Assembly: GCF_022810305.1 (NCBI RefSeq)
Contig: NZ_JALGQH010000021.1
Coordinates: 1-64,000, forward strand
Length of the DNA stretch: 64,000 nucleotides
Direction of reading: 5' to 3'
Source: Rhodococcus sp. ARC_M6
Lineage (GTDB): Bacteria > Actinomycetota > Actinomycetes > Mycobacteriales > Mycobacteriaceae
Below the pieces are notes generated by a model that saw only the letters and a program-made list of their open reading frames with translations, was not told the DNA's origin and made no database searches. The translations under genes were made by a program, and so were the position numbers. This document shows positions 17,726-26,396 of the stretch, piece after piece (the first letter of the stretch is position 1; each line of letters opens with the position of its first letter).

Positions 17726-18589
17726 TCACTGGGTGGTGGGGGGCTCCGCACGTCGAATGACGATGTCGCCGTAGCTGGTATGTGCGTGGACCTCGACCCG
17801 GCGCTCGGTGGAGGCCGGTCCGTCGGTGGTGGTCATCTGGTTGTCGACGCGGCCGAAGGATGTGTGGGCGTCGAATCGGGCAGCGGTGCCTGACCGCACT
17901 CCGATGTGTATCTTCCCGGCAGCGGTTTTAGCTGAGGCAACTCCGCTTTCGAGGTTGCCGAGACGGATGTCGCCGTTGGCGGTAGCGGCAGTGACGTCGG
18001 ATTGGGCGCTGTCTACGACAACATCGCCGTTGGCTGTTTTAGCCTTCAGAGCGCCGGCTACCACTCCAATCCTGATGTCGCCGTTGGAATTCTTGACTAC
18101 CGCGCTGCCGTCGATGGTGCCGAGGTGGATGGTCCCCGATCCGGTGCTTGTATCGGTATCGCCCCTGATGTGTTCGACGGAGACAGTGCCGGCGCCGGTG
18201 CTGACGTCGAGCGGCCCAGTGGTGCCGAGAGTGCAGTCACCGCTCGAGAGCTTCAGGCGGGACTTCCCGAGGGTCCCGGTGACGTGGAACGTCGCGAGTG
18301 AGGCGTTACCGTCGAGTTGAGAGCCGGCGGGTAGTTGGATTGTCACCTCGATCGAACCGGTCTTGCCGAAAATGCCGAGTCCGCGTTGCTTCGGCGCCTT
18401 GATCTGGAGCCTTCCGCCGGCGAAGTCGACTCGAGTTTGTTCTGCCACGCGAACATCTGCTTCGTGAGAGCTGTTGCTGGGCAACACTTCTACGAGGGTA
18501 TCCGCACTGTCGCTGGCAGTGATGCGGACGTTCCCGACGGGGAGGTCGATGCTGACCGAGATGGGGCTGGGGGTGCTGAATGTGGGCAT
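17726..18589 (-). CDS. DUF4097-family beta-strand-repeat protein
   Basis: The 287-residue protein is built of short repeated strands with the T/SGxGxV-D/N-GDI pattern (STGAGTVSVEHIRGD, STGSGTIHLGTIDG, KTANGDVVVDSA, ATANGDIRLGNLESG), typical of DUF4097 adhesin-like beta solenoids. There is no signal peptide. ATG 18589 has GGAG 7 bases upstream. The gene sits between an RHH protein and the ABC ATPase, an arrangement seen repeatedly in actinobacteria. Its role in the exporter unit is unknown. Confidence 0.88.
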   Translation of the reverse strand: MPTFSTPSPISVSIDLPVGNVRITASDSADTLVEVLPSNSSHEADVRVAEQTRVDFAGGRLQIKAPKQRGLGIFGKTGSIEVTIQLPAGSQLDGNASLATFHVTGTLGKSRLKLSSGDCTLGTTGPLDVSTGAGTVSVEHIRGDTDTSTGSGTIHLGTIDGSAVVKNSNGDIRIGVVAGALKAKTANGDVVVDSAQSDVTAATANGDIRLGNLESGVASAKTAAGKIHIGVRSGTAARFDAHTSFGRVDNQMTTTDGPASTERRVEVHAHTSYGDIVIRRAEPPTTQ

Positions 18590-18654
18590 GGTGATACTCC
18601 CGATGAAGTCGTCTTCGGTTGCGAAAAAGGTTGGCGCGTCGGCAGGGCGGAGTG

Positions 18655-19161
18655 TCAGTGCACCCATCCGGTGAAGCTTTCGGCACCCTGGGATGCGCGT
18701 TGTCTCGGAGCGGTTCGGCTGGTGCCGCCGTCCAAAGTTGTTGCCGCGCAGCGAACGAGCCACGCATTGACGGAGATTCCGGCGTCACGTGCGGCGGCAT
18801 CGACCCGATCCTTGAGCTCTTGGCCGAGCCTCAGATTGATCCGCGTCATAGTTCCGTCGTCGGCTTGCGTGATCAGCGGCGGCGCAGCGAAGTCGGGTTC
18901 AACCGCCGCGCTCTCGTTCGGTGCCGGCGTCACGACGAAGCTGGGTTCATTTCCGCGGAGGCGGAGGTCGACGGAACCCGGTGCCAGGTCGCGGGTGATT
19001 TCAGCAGCAGCCGCAGATAGTGCGTCGAGGAGCGTCAGTCGGATCGCTGATTCCAGTGGCGCCGTCAATCGTTCAGCGAGCGCCCGGGCGTCGTCTCCGC
19101 CCGCTTGTGCTGCGACTGCCAGTTCGTGACGGAGGTTGTCGACGTACGGTCTCAAGTCCAT
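18655..19161 (-). CDS. Ribbon-helix-helix (HicB/Arc-like) DNA-binding protein
   Basis: This 168-residue protein has a C-terminal RHH segment (MTRINLRLGQELKDRVDAAA, then GISVNAWLVRCAATTL), as in HicB-type antitoxins and Arc-like repressors. The first 60 residues are helical (YVDNLRHELAVAAQAGGDDA). No HicA-like toxin partner is present, so it is more likely a regulator of the DUF4097/ABC genes that follow. ATG 19161 is chosen; ATG 19191 is in frame. The ATGGCAC repeats at 19160-19191 overlap its start and are a likely binding site. Confidence 0.8.
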   Translation of the reverse strand: MDLRPYVDNLRHELAVAAQAGGDDARALAERLTAPLESAIRLTLLDALSAAAAEITRDLAPGSVDLRLRGNEPSFVVTPAPNESAAVEPDFAAPPLITQADDGTMTRINLRLGQELKDRVDAAARDAGISVNAWLVRCAATTLDGGTSRTAPRQRASQGAESFTGWVH

Positions 19162-19191
19162 GGCACCACTATGGCACCATTCGTGTGCCAT
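19160..19191. promoter_or_regulatory. ATGGCAC repeat cluster, candidate RHH operator
   Basis: ATGGCAC occurs at 19160-19166 and 19171-19177, and its complement GTGCCAT at 19185-19191. The last two form a perfect 7-base inverted repeat with a 7-base spacer. The cluster covers the start of the RHH gene and touches the end of the XRE-cupin gene. Confidence 0.55.
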
Positions 19192-19777
19192 CACAAGAGT
19201 TTGGTGGCGCCGAATGTGGCGTGCGCACGCGGGCCTTCTCGCCGAGAGGGCCGAACAAGTGCAAGATCTCGACAACCTGGTCACCTGTCGGGCCGAACCA
19301 ATGGGGTTCCGAGGTGTCGAATTCCGCGACTTCTCCGGGCCGGAGTACAATCTCGTTTTCGCCGAGGATCAGGCGTAGTTCGCCGGCGAGAACATAGAGC
19401 CACTCGTATCCGGCATGTGTGACAAGTTTCGGTGGACGGGGCCCGATTACCTGCTTGAAGACCTGAACTCGGCCCGGATAGCGCGTCAACGGCACTACGG
19501 CACTCCCGTTCCGGCGCCGACTCGGTGTGAGGTGAACTCTGGGGTCCCCGGTCGCGGGTGCTCCAACCAGTTTGTCGAGTGCCACACGATGGGTTCGGGC
19601 AAGAGGCACAAGCAAATCGAGGGTAGGGCGGCGCTTGCCGGACTCGAGTCGTGACAGTGCACTGACGGAGATGCCGGTGGCGTCGGACAGAGCTTCGAGG
19701 GTCATGTCGCGATCGCGTCGAAGTGCCCGCAATCTCGGTCCGATATCGCTGAGCATCTTCTCCAGTTCGGCATCCAT
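19169..19777 (-). CDS. XRE-family regulator with C-terminal cupin sensor
   Basis: The 202-residue protein has an XRE helix-turn-helix (MTLEALSDATGISVSALSRL, residues about 25-44) and a cupin_2 domain (about 110-180: HAGYEWLYVLAGELRLILGE, then EVAEFDTSEPHWFG). This architecture senses small molecules, as in PuuR-like regulators. It ends 7 bases before the RHH start, heading the reverse-strand string, and is divergent from the MFS pump at 19889. It may control either side. TTTGC/GCAAA at 19787-19803 is a candidate site. Confidence 0.9.
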   Translation of the reverse strand: MDAELEKMLSDIGPRLRALRRDRDMTLEALSDATGISVSALSRLESGKRRPTLDLLVPLARTHRVALDKLVGAPATGDPRVHLTPSRRRNGSAVVPLTRYPGRVQVFKQVIGPRPPKLVTHAGYEWLYVLAGELRLILGENEIVLRPGEVAEFDTSEPHWFGPTGDQVVEILHLFGPLGEKARVRTPHSAPPNSCDGTRMVP

Positions 19778-19786
19778 GCGCTCATC

Positions 19787-19803
19787 TTTGCAGTTTCCGC
19801 AAA
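19787..19803. promoter_or_regulatory. Small inverted repeat upstream of the XRE-cupin gene
   Basis: TTTGC and GCAAA flank a 7-base spacer 10 bases upstream of the XRE-cupin start, in the 111-base divergent region. It is short, so the call is tentative. Confidence 0.35.
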
Positions 19804-19888
19804 TTTCCTACCGAGTTCGGGTGCCCGGTTGCGACGATCCTTTCGACAGGCGACTACGGCACAGCATCAGCACAAAGGGAGTCCAACC

Positions 19889-21328
19889 ATGAAACCTTCG
19901 AGCGGAATCGATAGACCGCCGGCGATCGGAATGCATACCCGACGGCGGTGGGGCGTCCTGGCAATCTGCTGCACGAGCCTGTTCGTGGTCGGATTGGACA
20001 CGACCATCGTCAATGTCGCGTTGCCAACGATCGGGGAGAGTTTCCATGTCGGCATCGCTGGTCTCGAATGGGTCGTCAACGCATACACACTCGTTCTGGC
20101 GAGCTTGCTGATTTCGTCCGGAACCCTGGCCGACAGGTTCGGCCGCAGACGCGTTTTCCAGCTCGGACTGGTCGTCTTCGGAGTCGCGTCGATAGCGTGC
20201 GCACTTGCGCCGTCGGTAGGCGTGTTGATCGCCGCGAGAATTGCACAGGGCGTGGGTGGTTCGATGTTGAGTCCGGTTGCGCTGGCAATAGTGGTCAACG
20301 TGATGACCGACCCGAAGGAGCGAGCCAAGGCGATCGGCGTGTGGGCCGCGGTGTTCGGTCTGAGTATGGCCATCGGGCCGATCATCGGCGGAGTGCTCAT
20401 CGAAAGCTTCGGCTGGCGATCCGTGTTCTGGGTCAACGTCCCGGTGATCGTGATTGTTCTGATGTTGACTGCCGTCTTCGTGCCGGAATCGCGCGCTCCG
20501 CAGCCGCGAAAGCTCGACCTGCCGGGGCAACTATTGTTGGTCGCTGTTGTGGGCGGCGCGGTGGGACTGCTCATCGAGGGCCCACGAATCGGATGGACGT
20601 CACCAAGTGCGGTGACCGGATACAGTGCAGTCGCACTAGCTTTGGCCTCGTTTGTTGCTGTCGAATCGAGGAAAACCGAACCACTCGTCGACCTTGCACT
20701 GTTTCGGCACAGGCCCTTTTCTGCGGCGGTTCTCGGGGCAGTCGTGGTGTTTGTTGCATTGAACGCGACACTGCTGCTCGGCACGCTCTATCTGCAACAA
20801 GCACGCGGCATGACCCCGGCTGCCGCGGGCGTCATGATCCTCCCGATGGCCGTTGCAGCAACCGTGTGCGCGCCGCTGTCGGGCATTCTGGTCGGACGAT
20901 TCGGGCCGCGGTTACCGCTTCTGATCGCGGGCAGCTTCACCGCATTGGGTGGTCTGTGCCTGGTATCTCTCGACAACAACACCGGACTTTCAACTGTGCT
21001 GGTCGCCTACCTGTTTCTGGGTATCGGTTTCGGTTTCTCGAATGCCCCCATCACCAACACTGCTGTCAACGGACTGCCGAAATCGCAAGCCGGACTTGCC
21101 GGTGGAATCACTTCCAGTGCACGACAGTTCGGCGCTGCTCTCGGCGTCGCATTGGCCGGCGGCTTTGTCGCGAACACTGTCGAGTCGGACGTCGCGCAGG
21201 CATCACACGCGGGGTGGATGCTCGTTGTCGGGTGTGGGTTGGTGGTTCTTGTCATCGCCGGTGCATCGGCTCACTCGGCGGTGGTTCACCCAGTACGGGT
21301 GATTCCAACGAACCCTCCGGCCGGATAG
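19889..21328 (+). CDS. MFS drug:H+ antiporter, DHA2 (EmrB/QacA) family
   Basis: This 479-residue protein has about 14 hydrophobic helices. Motif A-like GTLADRFGRRRVFQ follows TM2, VVGLDTTIVNVALPTI is the DHA2 TM1 motif, and GPIIGGVLIESFGWRSVFWVN is the antiporter motif C region. It should export a drug or metabolite with proton antiport. ATG 19889 has AAGGGAG 8 bases upstream. The alkylsulfatase-type gene begins 43 bases after its stop, suggesting one transcript. Substrate unknown. Confidence 0.92.
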   Translation: MKPSSGIDRPPAIGMHTRRRWGVLAICCTSLFVVGLDTTIVNVALPTIGESFHVGIAGLEWVVNAYTLVLASLLISSGTLADRFGRRRVFQLGLVVFGVASIACALAPSVGVLIAARIAQGVGGSMLSPVALAIVVNVMTDPKERAKAIGVWAAVFGLSMAIGPIIGGVLIESFGWRSVFWVNVPVIVIVLMLTAVFVPESRAPQPRKLDLPGQLLLVAVVGGAVGLLIEGPRIGWTSPSAVTGYSAVALALASFVAVESRKTEPLVDLALFRHRPFSAAVLGAVVVFVALNATLLLGTLYLQQARGMTPAAAGVMILPMAVAATVCAPLSGILVGRFGPRLPLLIAGSFTALGGLCLVSLDNNTGLSTVLVAYLFLGIGFGFSNAPITNTAVNGLPKSQAGLAGGITSSARQFGAALGVALAGGFVANTVESDVAQASHAGWMLVVGCGLVVLVIAGASAHSAVVHPVRVIPTNPPAG

Positions 21329-21371
21329 AGATGTGGGTGTAACCGAACGCCGTAACCGAACGGGGAGTGCC

Positions 21372-23279
21372 ATGTGCCAGAACCATCAGGACGCAGCACC
21401 GGCCACTGTGACGGTGAATCGCGAAGCCGTCGCGCGGTATGCCATGGAGGACCGGCAAGATTTCGTGGATGCGGATCGTGGCTTGATCGCTCCGTTGCCG
21501 GGAAAGGTGTTCGGCGATGACGGTCACGTGGTGTTCGACCCGGAGGCGATGGCGTACCTCACCGACGACACTTCTGCGCCGGATACCGTCAATCCGAGCT
21601 TGTGGCGTCAGGGCCAATTGATGCGCCGGGGCGGGCTGTACCAAGTCACGGATCGCCTGTATCAGGTGCGAAACAACGACCTCGCCAACCTGACGGTCGT
21701 AGAAGGCGATGAGGGCCTGATCGTCATCGATTGCATGGCGGGCGTTGAATCGGCGCGCCAGGGCATGAAGATGATTCGTGAGCACGTCAGCGACAAACCG
21801 GTGGCGGCAATTATCTACACGCACACACACATCGACCACTACGGCGGCGTCAAGGGAATCGTCGATGTCGACGACGTCGCGTCGGGGAAGGTGCCGATCA
21901 TCGCGCCAGGCACGATCGCGTCGTTCGACAAGTTCGCAATCGGTGAGAACGTGGTTGCGGGTAATGCCATGGCCAGGCGTTCGTTCTACGCATTCGGCGG
22001 ACTGCTCGACCTCGGGCCGAAGGGGATGGTTACGTGCGGGATCGGAACGATCAGCACCAAAGGTCCACTGGTCTCGTACATTTCCCCCACGGACAGCATC
22101 ACCGAGACCGGAACGAAACGAGAAATTGCCGGTCTGGAGTTCGAATTCCTCTACGCACCCGACACCGAGGCTCCGGAGGAAATGCACATCTGGATCCCCG
22201 AACTCGCAGCGCTGACCTGTGCGGAGAACGCCAATCATTCGCTCCACAACATCCAGACATTGCGCGGGGCACGTACGCGCGACGCCCGCAACTTCGCCCG
22301 ATATCTGGATGAGACTCTTGAACGATGGGGAGACGACGCAGCAGTTCACTACGGTCCGCACACCTGGCCGGTGTGGGGCAACGAGAACCTGGTGCCGTTC
22401 ATCGAATCCCAAAGAGACACATACAAATACATTCACGACCAAGCACTGCGTCTGGCAAACAAGGGGTACACACCACTCGAAGCTGCCGAGGTCATCGAGC
22501 TACCGGAGGAACTCGGCCGTAAGTGGTACAACCGCGGATATCACGGAACCCTGCACCACGACGTTCGAGCCGTCTACACCAAGGAGTTGGGAATGTGGGA
22601 CGGCGATCCGGTGTCGCTCCATCCGCATCCACCGGTGGAGTCGTCCAGACGGTTTGTCGATCTCCTTGGTGCACAGAAGATTCTGGACGAGGGTAAGCGG
22701 GCTTTCGATGCGGGAGACTACCGCTGGGCCGCTGAGATCCTGCACAAGTTGGTGTTCGCGCAACCGGAGAACACCGAGGCGAAGAACCTCCAGGCCGACG
22801 TCTACGAGCAGATGGGGTATCAAGCCGAAGGGCCGCAGTGGCGCGGAATCTACCTGTCGGCCGCCCTGGAATTACGTGAAGGCTCGCAACCTCCGCCCTA
22901 CATCACGGCGAGTGAGGACAGTGTCCTCGCGATGCCCATCGACATCCTGTTCGACTTCGTCGCAGTACATCTCATCGGGGACCAGGCGGCTGATGTCGAT
23001 CTCCGCATCGATTTCGTGTTTACCGATCACGACAACGAGACGTGGACTACGTGGGTCAAGCGTGGCGTACTCAACGCTAGGCGGGGAGCGGCGTCGAACA
23101 CACATCTGACGGTGTCGGGACCGAAACCTGCGCTGATCGGTGCACTTTTGCAACCCGGTGCAGCGCCTGAGTTGGCTCGGGCCGGGAAGATCTCGCTCGA
23201 CGGCGACGACTCGGCATTGAAGACGTTGGGAGAGTTGTTGGATACCTTCGATCCCAGCTTCAATATCGTCACGCCGTAG
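21372..23279 (+). CDS. Linear alkylsulfatase-type metallo-beta-lactamase-fold hydrolase (SdsA1-like)
   Basis: This is 635 residues, the usual size of SdsA1-type enzymes. The metal motif THTHIDHYGG is at 150-159, with further metal ligands in CAENANHSLHN and YGPHTWPVWGN. The C-terminal part has the dimerisation region and an SCP2-like domain (from about 515, VAVHLIGDQAADVDL). It should remove sulfate from alkyl sulfates using two zinc ions. No signal peptide is seen, unlike the secreted Pseudomonas enzyme. ATG 21372 is preferred over GTG 21333. Confidence 0.9.
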   Translation: MCQNHQDAAPATVTVNREAVARYAMEDRQDFVDADRGLIAPLPGKVFGDDGHVVFDPEAMAYLTDDTSAPDTVNPSLWRQGQLMRRGGLYQVTDRLYQVRNNDLANLTVVEGDEGLIVIDCMAGVESARQGMKMIREHVSDKPVAAIIYTHTHIDHYGGVKGIVDVDDVASGKVPIIAPGTIASFDKFAIGENVVAGNAMARRSFYAFGGLLDLGPKGMVTCGIGTISTKGPLVSYISPTDSITETGTKREIAGLEFEFLYAPDTEAPEEMHIWIPELAALTCAENANHSLHNIQTLRGARTRDARNFARYLDETLERWGDDAAVHYGPHTWPVWGNENLVPFIESQRDTYKYIHDQALRLANKGYTPLEAAEVIELPEELGRKWYNRGYHGTLHHDVRAVYTKELGMWDGDPVSLHPHPPVESSRRFVDLLGAQKILDEGKRAFDAGDYRWAAEILHKLVFAQPENTEAKNLQADVYEQMGYQAEGPQWRGIYLSAALELREGSQPPPYITASEDSVLAMPIDILFDFVAVHLIGDQAADVDLRIDFVFTDHDNETWTTWVKRGVLNARRGAASNTHLTVSGPKPALIGALLQPGAAPELARAGKISLDGDDSALKTLGELLDTFDPSFNIVTP

Positions 23280-23306
23280 CTTGTAGCCGAAGGGACAGAT
23301 TTTTCG

Positions 23307-24287
23307 ATGTGTACGCGATTGGTATATCTGGGGCCGAACGACACTGTGATCACGGCCCGATCGATGGATTGGAAGGTCGATCTCGGAACCAACCTGTGGG
23401 CGTTTCCCCGTGGCATGGAGCGTGCGGGGTGCGCCGGGCCGAGTTCGATAACGTGGACATCGTTGTACGGCAGCGTTATTGCCACCGCCTACGACTTGTG
23501 CACGACGGACGGGGTGAACGATGCGGGGCTCTCGGCGAATCTGCTGTGGCTGGTCGAGTCCGAGTACCCAACCTATGATGGATCGACGCCCGGCTTGTCC
23601 ATCGCGCTGTGGGCTCAGTACGTGCTGGATCGATACGCGAGTGTGAAAGAAGCCGTCGAGGCATTAGCGGCGGAACCCTTCACACTTGTGACCGCGTCCG
23701 TTCCCGGAGAAGACCGGCTTGCGACATTGCACATGTCGCTCTCGGATGCCGGCGGTGACAGTGCGATCGTCGAATACATCGATGGCCGTCCGACAATTCA
23801 TCACAACCGGGACTACCAGGTGATGACCAATTCCCCGATCTTCGACAAGCAACTCGCCGTCAACGAGTACTGGAAGCAGATCAACGGAACCGTCATGTTG
23901 CCCGGAACCAATCGTGCTGCGGACCGATTTGCGCGGGCCTCCTTCTACGTCGACGCAATTCCGAAGACCGACGACGCTCGGACCGCGTTGGCCGCGACGT
24001 TCAGTGTCATCAGGAATGTCTCCGTGCCCCTGGGTATTTCAACTCCCGACGAGCCGAATATCTCGTCGACGCGGTGGCGCACCGTCGTCGACCACAAACG
24101 CGGGCTGTACTTCTTCGAGTCGGCGATGACGCCGAACACTTTCTGGGTGGACGTGTCATCGATCGATCTGAGTGAGGGGTCGGGAGTACGCAAGCTTGAC
24201 CTCGGGCCGAACGAGAGCATCGTCTATTCGGGAGATTCGACTGATCAGTTTGCGCAGGCTGAACCGTTCGTCTTTGCCGGACTGTGA
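23307..24287 (+). CDS. Choloylglycine hydrolase/penicillin V acylase-family Ntn hydrolase
   Basis: The 326-residue enzyme starts MCTRLVYLGPND, so Met removal exposes Cys2 as the N-terminal nucleophile. The family residues Arg18 and Asp21 (ARSMDWK) and GLSANLLWL fit the linear amide C-N hydrolase group, which cleaves penicillin V, conjugated bile acids or acyl-homoserine lactones. There is no signal peptide. It is 27 bases after the alkylsulfatase-type gene and probably co-transcribed. A soil role in amide or signal degradation is inference. Confidence 0.92.
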   Translation: MCTRLVYLGPNDTVITARSMDWKVDLGTNLWAFPRGMERAGCAGPSSITWTSLYGSVIATAYDLCTTDGVNDAGLSANLLWLVESEYPTYDGSTPGLSIALWAQYVLDRYASVKEAVEALAAEPFTLVTASVPGEDRLATLHMSLSDAGGDSAIVEYIDGRPTIHHNRDYQVMTNSPIFDKQLAVNEYWKQINGTVMLPGTNRAADRFARASFYVDAIPKTDDARTALAATFSVIRNVSVPLGISTPDEPNISSTRWRTVVDHKRGLYFFESAMTPNTFWVDVSSIDLSEGSGVRKLDLGPNESIVYSGDSTDQFAQAEPFVFAGL

Positions 24288-24302
24288 GTGCTGGCAGGGG
24301 CT

Positions 24303-24340
24303 GAGGGCCGGCAGGGTTTGAGGGCCGGCAGGGTTTGAGG
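24303..24340 (+). repeat. Two perfect 17-base tandem repeats
   Basis: The unit GAGGGCCGGCAGGGTTT occurs at 24303-24319 and 24320-24336, with a partial unit after and a degenerate copy before. It lies just past the stop of the Ntn hydrolase gene. Confidence 0.85.
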
Positions 24341-24406
24341 AACAACCGGTCGTATTCGGTCCGCTGCTCGCAGCCGCGGAGATTGGATCGCGTACCGTTT
24401 CCTTTC

Positions 24407-24952
24407 ATGGAACTGACTCGAGTAGCGGTGGGCAAGGGGTCGTGCACCGTTCGGATCGACGGACCGGTCAGCAAGCATGCGGTTCTGTTGCTTCCGGGCA
24501 AGGGTGATCCTGTTGATGTGTACGACAAAGTGTGTGAACGGCTGCACAATTCGGATTTGCGCACCGTAGCGGTGGAATCGATCGAGAATCTCGACGAAAC
24601 GACTGCTGTGGTCCTTCTGGACGAGTTGAACATTGCGTGGGTGAATTTGGTGGGGCACCGGGAGGGCGCGGATCTTGCGTGGTTGTTGGCGGCACGTCAG
24701 TTCGGACGGTTTGCGAGTCTGATTTCGGTGGATCGTGGTCATCCGGCGGCCAGTGACGCTGTTGGAGTTCCTCCGGTCGAGGTGCCGACGACCATTGTTG
24801 TGGGTAGTGCCGGACGTGCACTGGCGGACGCCAGCGGCCGGTTCGTGTACTCCGATTTCCGGGTGGCCGAAGTGCCCGGTGTTGACGACATCGTGAAGTC
24901 GGCGCCCGCAGAACTCGCGACGGAGATCGTGCTTCGCACCAGTTCCTGGTAA
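24407..24952 (+). CDS. Small alpha/beta-hydrolase-like protein, uncharacterised
   Basis: The 181-residue protein has KHAVLLLPGKGDPVDVYD near the N-terminus and LVGHREGADLAWLLAA (about 85-100), which resembles an alpha/beta-hydrolase elbow (GHxxG) in which Arg occupies the nucleophile position. The length is short for the fold and no clear catalytic His is visible, so it may not be catalytic. ATG 24407 is preferred over 24335, which reads through the tandem-repeat region. A strong terminator follows. Confidence 0.6.
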   Translation: MELTRVAVGKGSCTVRIDGPVSKHAVLLLPGKGDPVDVYDKVCERLHNSDLRTVAVESIENLDETTAVVLLDELNIAWVNLVGHREGADLAWLLAARQFGRFASLISVDRGHPAASDAVGVPPVEVPTTIVVGSAGRALADASGRFVYSDFRVAEVPGVDDIVKSAPAELATEIVLRTSSW

Positions 24953-24968
24953 ACATCTGACAGACGAC

Positions 24969-25005
24969 AAAGGCGGGCACTCCACAATGGGAGTGCCCGC
25001 CTTTT
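24969..25005. terminator. Bidirectional terminator before mtr
   Basis: A 15-base-pair stem (24969-24983 with 24990-25004) with loop ACAATG is followed by T and a pyrimidine-rich tail. It lies between the converging gene at 24407 and mtr. Confidence 0.85.
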
Positions 25006-25019
25006 CTGTTGAAAGCCGA

Positions 25020-26396
25020 TCAGATGTCGAGTCCGAGCAGTGCGTTCTCGACTACCTCGGCCAGAGCTGGGTGGATCCAGTACTGGCCCCGTGCCATGTC
25101 CTGAGCGGACAGCCCGAAGCTCATGGCCTGGATGAGCGGCTGGATGACAGTGGGCGCCTGGGTGCCCATGACATGGGCGCCGAGGAGACGTCCGGTCTCG
25201 CGCTCCGCGATGACCTTGCAGATGCCTTCTTGGTCTTCCATCGCCCAGCCGTAGGCGACGTCGCCGTAGGCCTGGACCTTCACGGTGATGTCGAGTCCGG
25301 CGTCGCGGGCCTGCTTCTCCGTCATACCGACGTCGGCGATCTGGGGGTCGGTGAAGACCGCAGCCGGGACGAACCGATGATCGGTGCTGCGAAGCTCCGA
25401 CGTGTCGTTCCAGGCGTCCTGCAGCAAGTTGTGCTGCACGACCCGCATCTCGTGGTTGGCGACGTGCTTGAGCTGATACGGCGAGGAGACGTCGCCGAGC
25501 GCGTAGACGCCTTCAACGCTGGTGCGCTGGTACTCGTCGACGACGATGGAACCCTTGTCGTCGAGTTCGATGCCGGCTTTGTCGAGGCCGAGAAGATCGC
25601 CGTTGGGCTTGCGGCCCACCGCAACCAGGAGGACGTCGCCGGAAACGACCGTGCCGTTTTCCAGCTCGACGGCGATGTTGTCGCCGTCAGCCTTGACGGA
25701 TTGCATCGGCGAGCCGAGGTGGACATCCCACTTCTTTGTCGCGAGTTCGGTGAAACGCTCCGAGATCTCGTCGTCCAGATGACGCAGCAGCCGCCCACTG
25801 CGGCCGATGATAGAGACGCGAGAACCCAACGCGGAGAACACGTGTGCAAATTCGGTAGCGATGAATCCGGAGCCGACGATCACAAGATGCTCGGGAAGTT
25901 CCGGCAGACGCATGATGTCTTCGTTGGTGTAGTACTTCACACCGCTCGCGGAGATCTCCGCGGGAATGATCGGGCGCGACCCGGCCGCGATGACTACCTG
26001 ATCTGCCGTGATGGTTTCGCCCGTACCGGTGTCGATGGTCTTCGGACCGGTGAAGGTGGCGTGGCCGCGGTAGACGGTTGTGTTGGGGAGATCCTCGCTG
26101 CGGTAACGCTCACCGCCGGCGGAGATGGGATCGATGCGCCCGAAAACGCGCTTGACGATGTCCGACCAGCGGACGCCGTCCAGGGTGGCGTCGATACCGA
26201 ACTTCTCGGAATGCGTGATGGTGTTGGCAACCTCGGCGGCGTAGACGAACATCTTGGTCGGGATGCACCCGACGTTGAGGCACGTGCCGCCGAATGTGCC
26301 TTCTTCGAGGATGGCGATCTTCTTGCCGTCGAAACGCTCGTCGGGCAACGAGTTTCCGGAACCACTGCCGATGATGGCAAGGTCGTAATGCGTCAC
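25020..26396 (-). CDS. mtr: Mycothione reductase
   Basis: The 458-residue flavoprotein disulfide reductase has an FAD motif AIIGSGSGN, redox-active Cys pair [13 protein letters not shown] (about 36-48), NADPH-binding [13 protein letters not shown], second FAD motif [11 protein letters not shown] and the C-terminal acid-base histidine [13 protein letters not shown]. The GSGSGN variant and overall length match Mtr rather than lipoamide dehydrogenase. It reduces mycothione disulfide to mycothiol with NADPH. It is translationally coupled (4-base overlap) to the upstream hydrolase gene, as in the mycobacterial Rv2854/mtr pair. Confidence 0.95.
   Translation of the reverse strand: MTHYDLAIIGSGSGNSLPDERFDGKKIAILEEGTFGGTCLNVGCIPTKMFVYAAEVANTITHSEKFGIDATLDGVRWSDIVKRVFGRIDPISAGGERYRSEDLPNTTVYRGHATFTGPKTIDTGTGETITADQVVIAAGSRPIIPAEISASGVKYYTNEDIMRLPELPEHLVIVGSGFIATEFAHVFSALGSRVSIIGRSGRLLRHLDDEISERFTELATKKWDVHLGSPMQSVKADGDNIAVELENGTVVSGDVLLVAVGRKPNGDLLGLDKAGIELDDKGSIVVDEYQRTSVEGVYALGDVSSPYQLKHVANHEMRVVQHNLLQDAWNDTSELRSTDHRFVPAAVFTDPQIADVGMTEKQARDAGLDITVKVQAYGDVAYGWAMEDQEGICKVIAERETGRLLGAHVMGTQAPTVIQPLIQAMSFGLSAQDMARGQYWIHPALAEVVENALLGLDI

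Noticed and set aside
18655..19161. HicB-type toxin-antitoxin system
   Set aside because: The RHH protein resembles an antitoxin, but no HicA-like or other toxin gene is adjacent, so an exporter-linked regulator is more likely.
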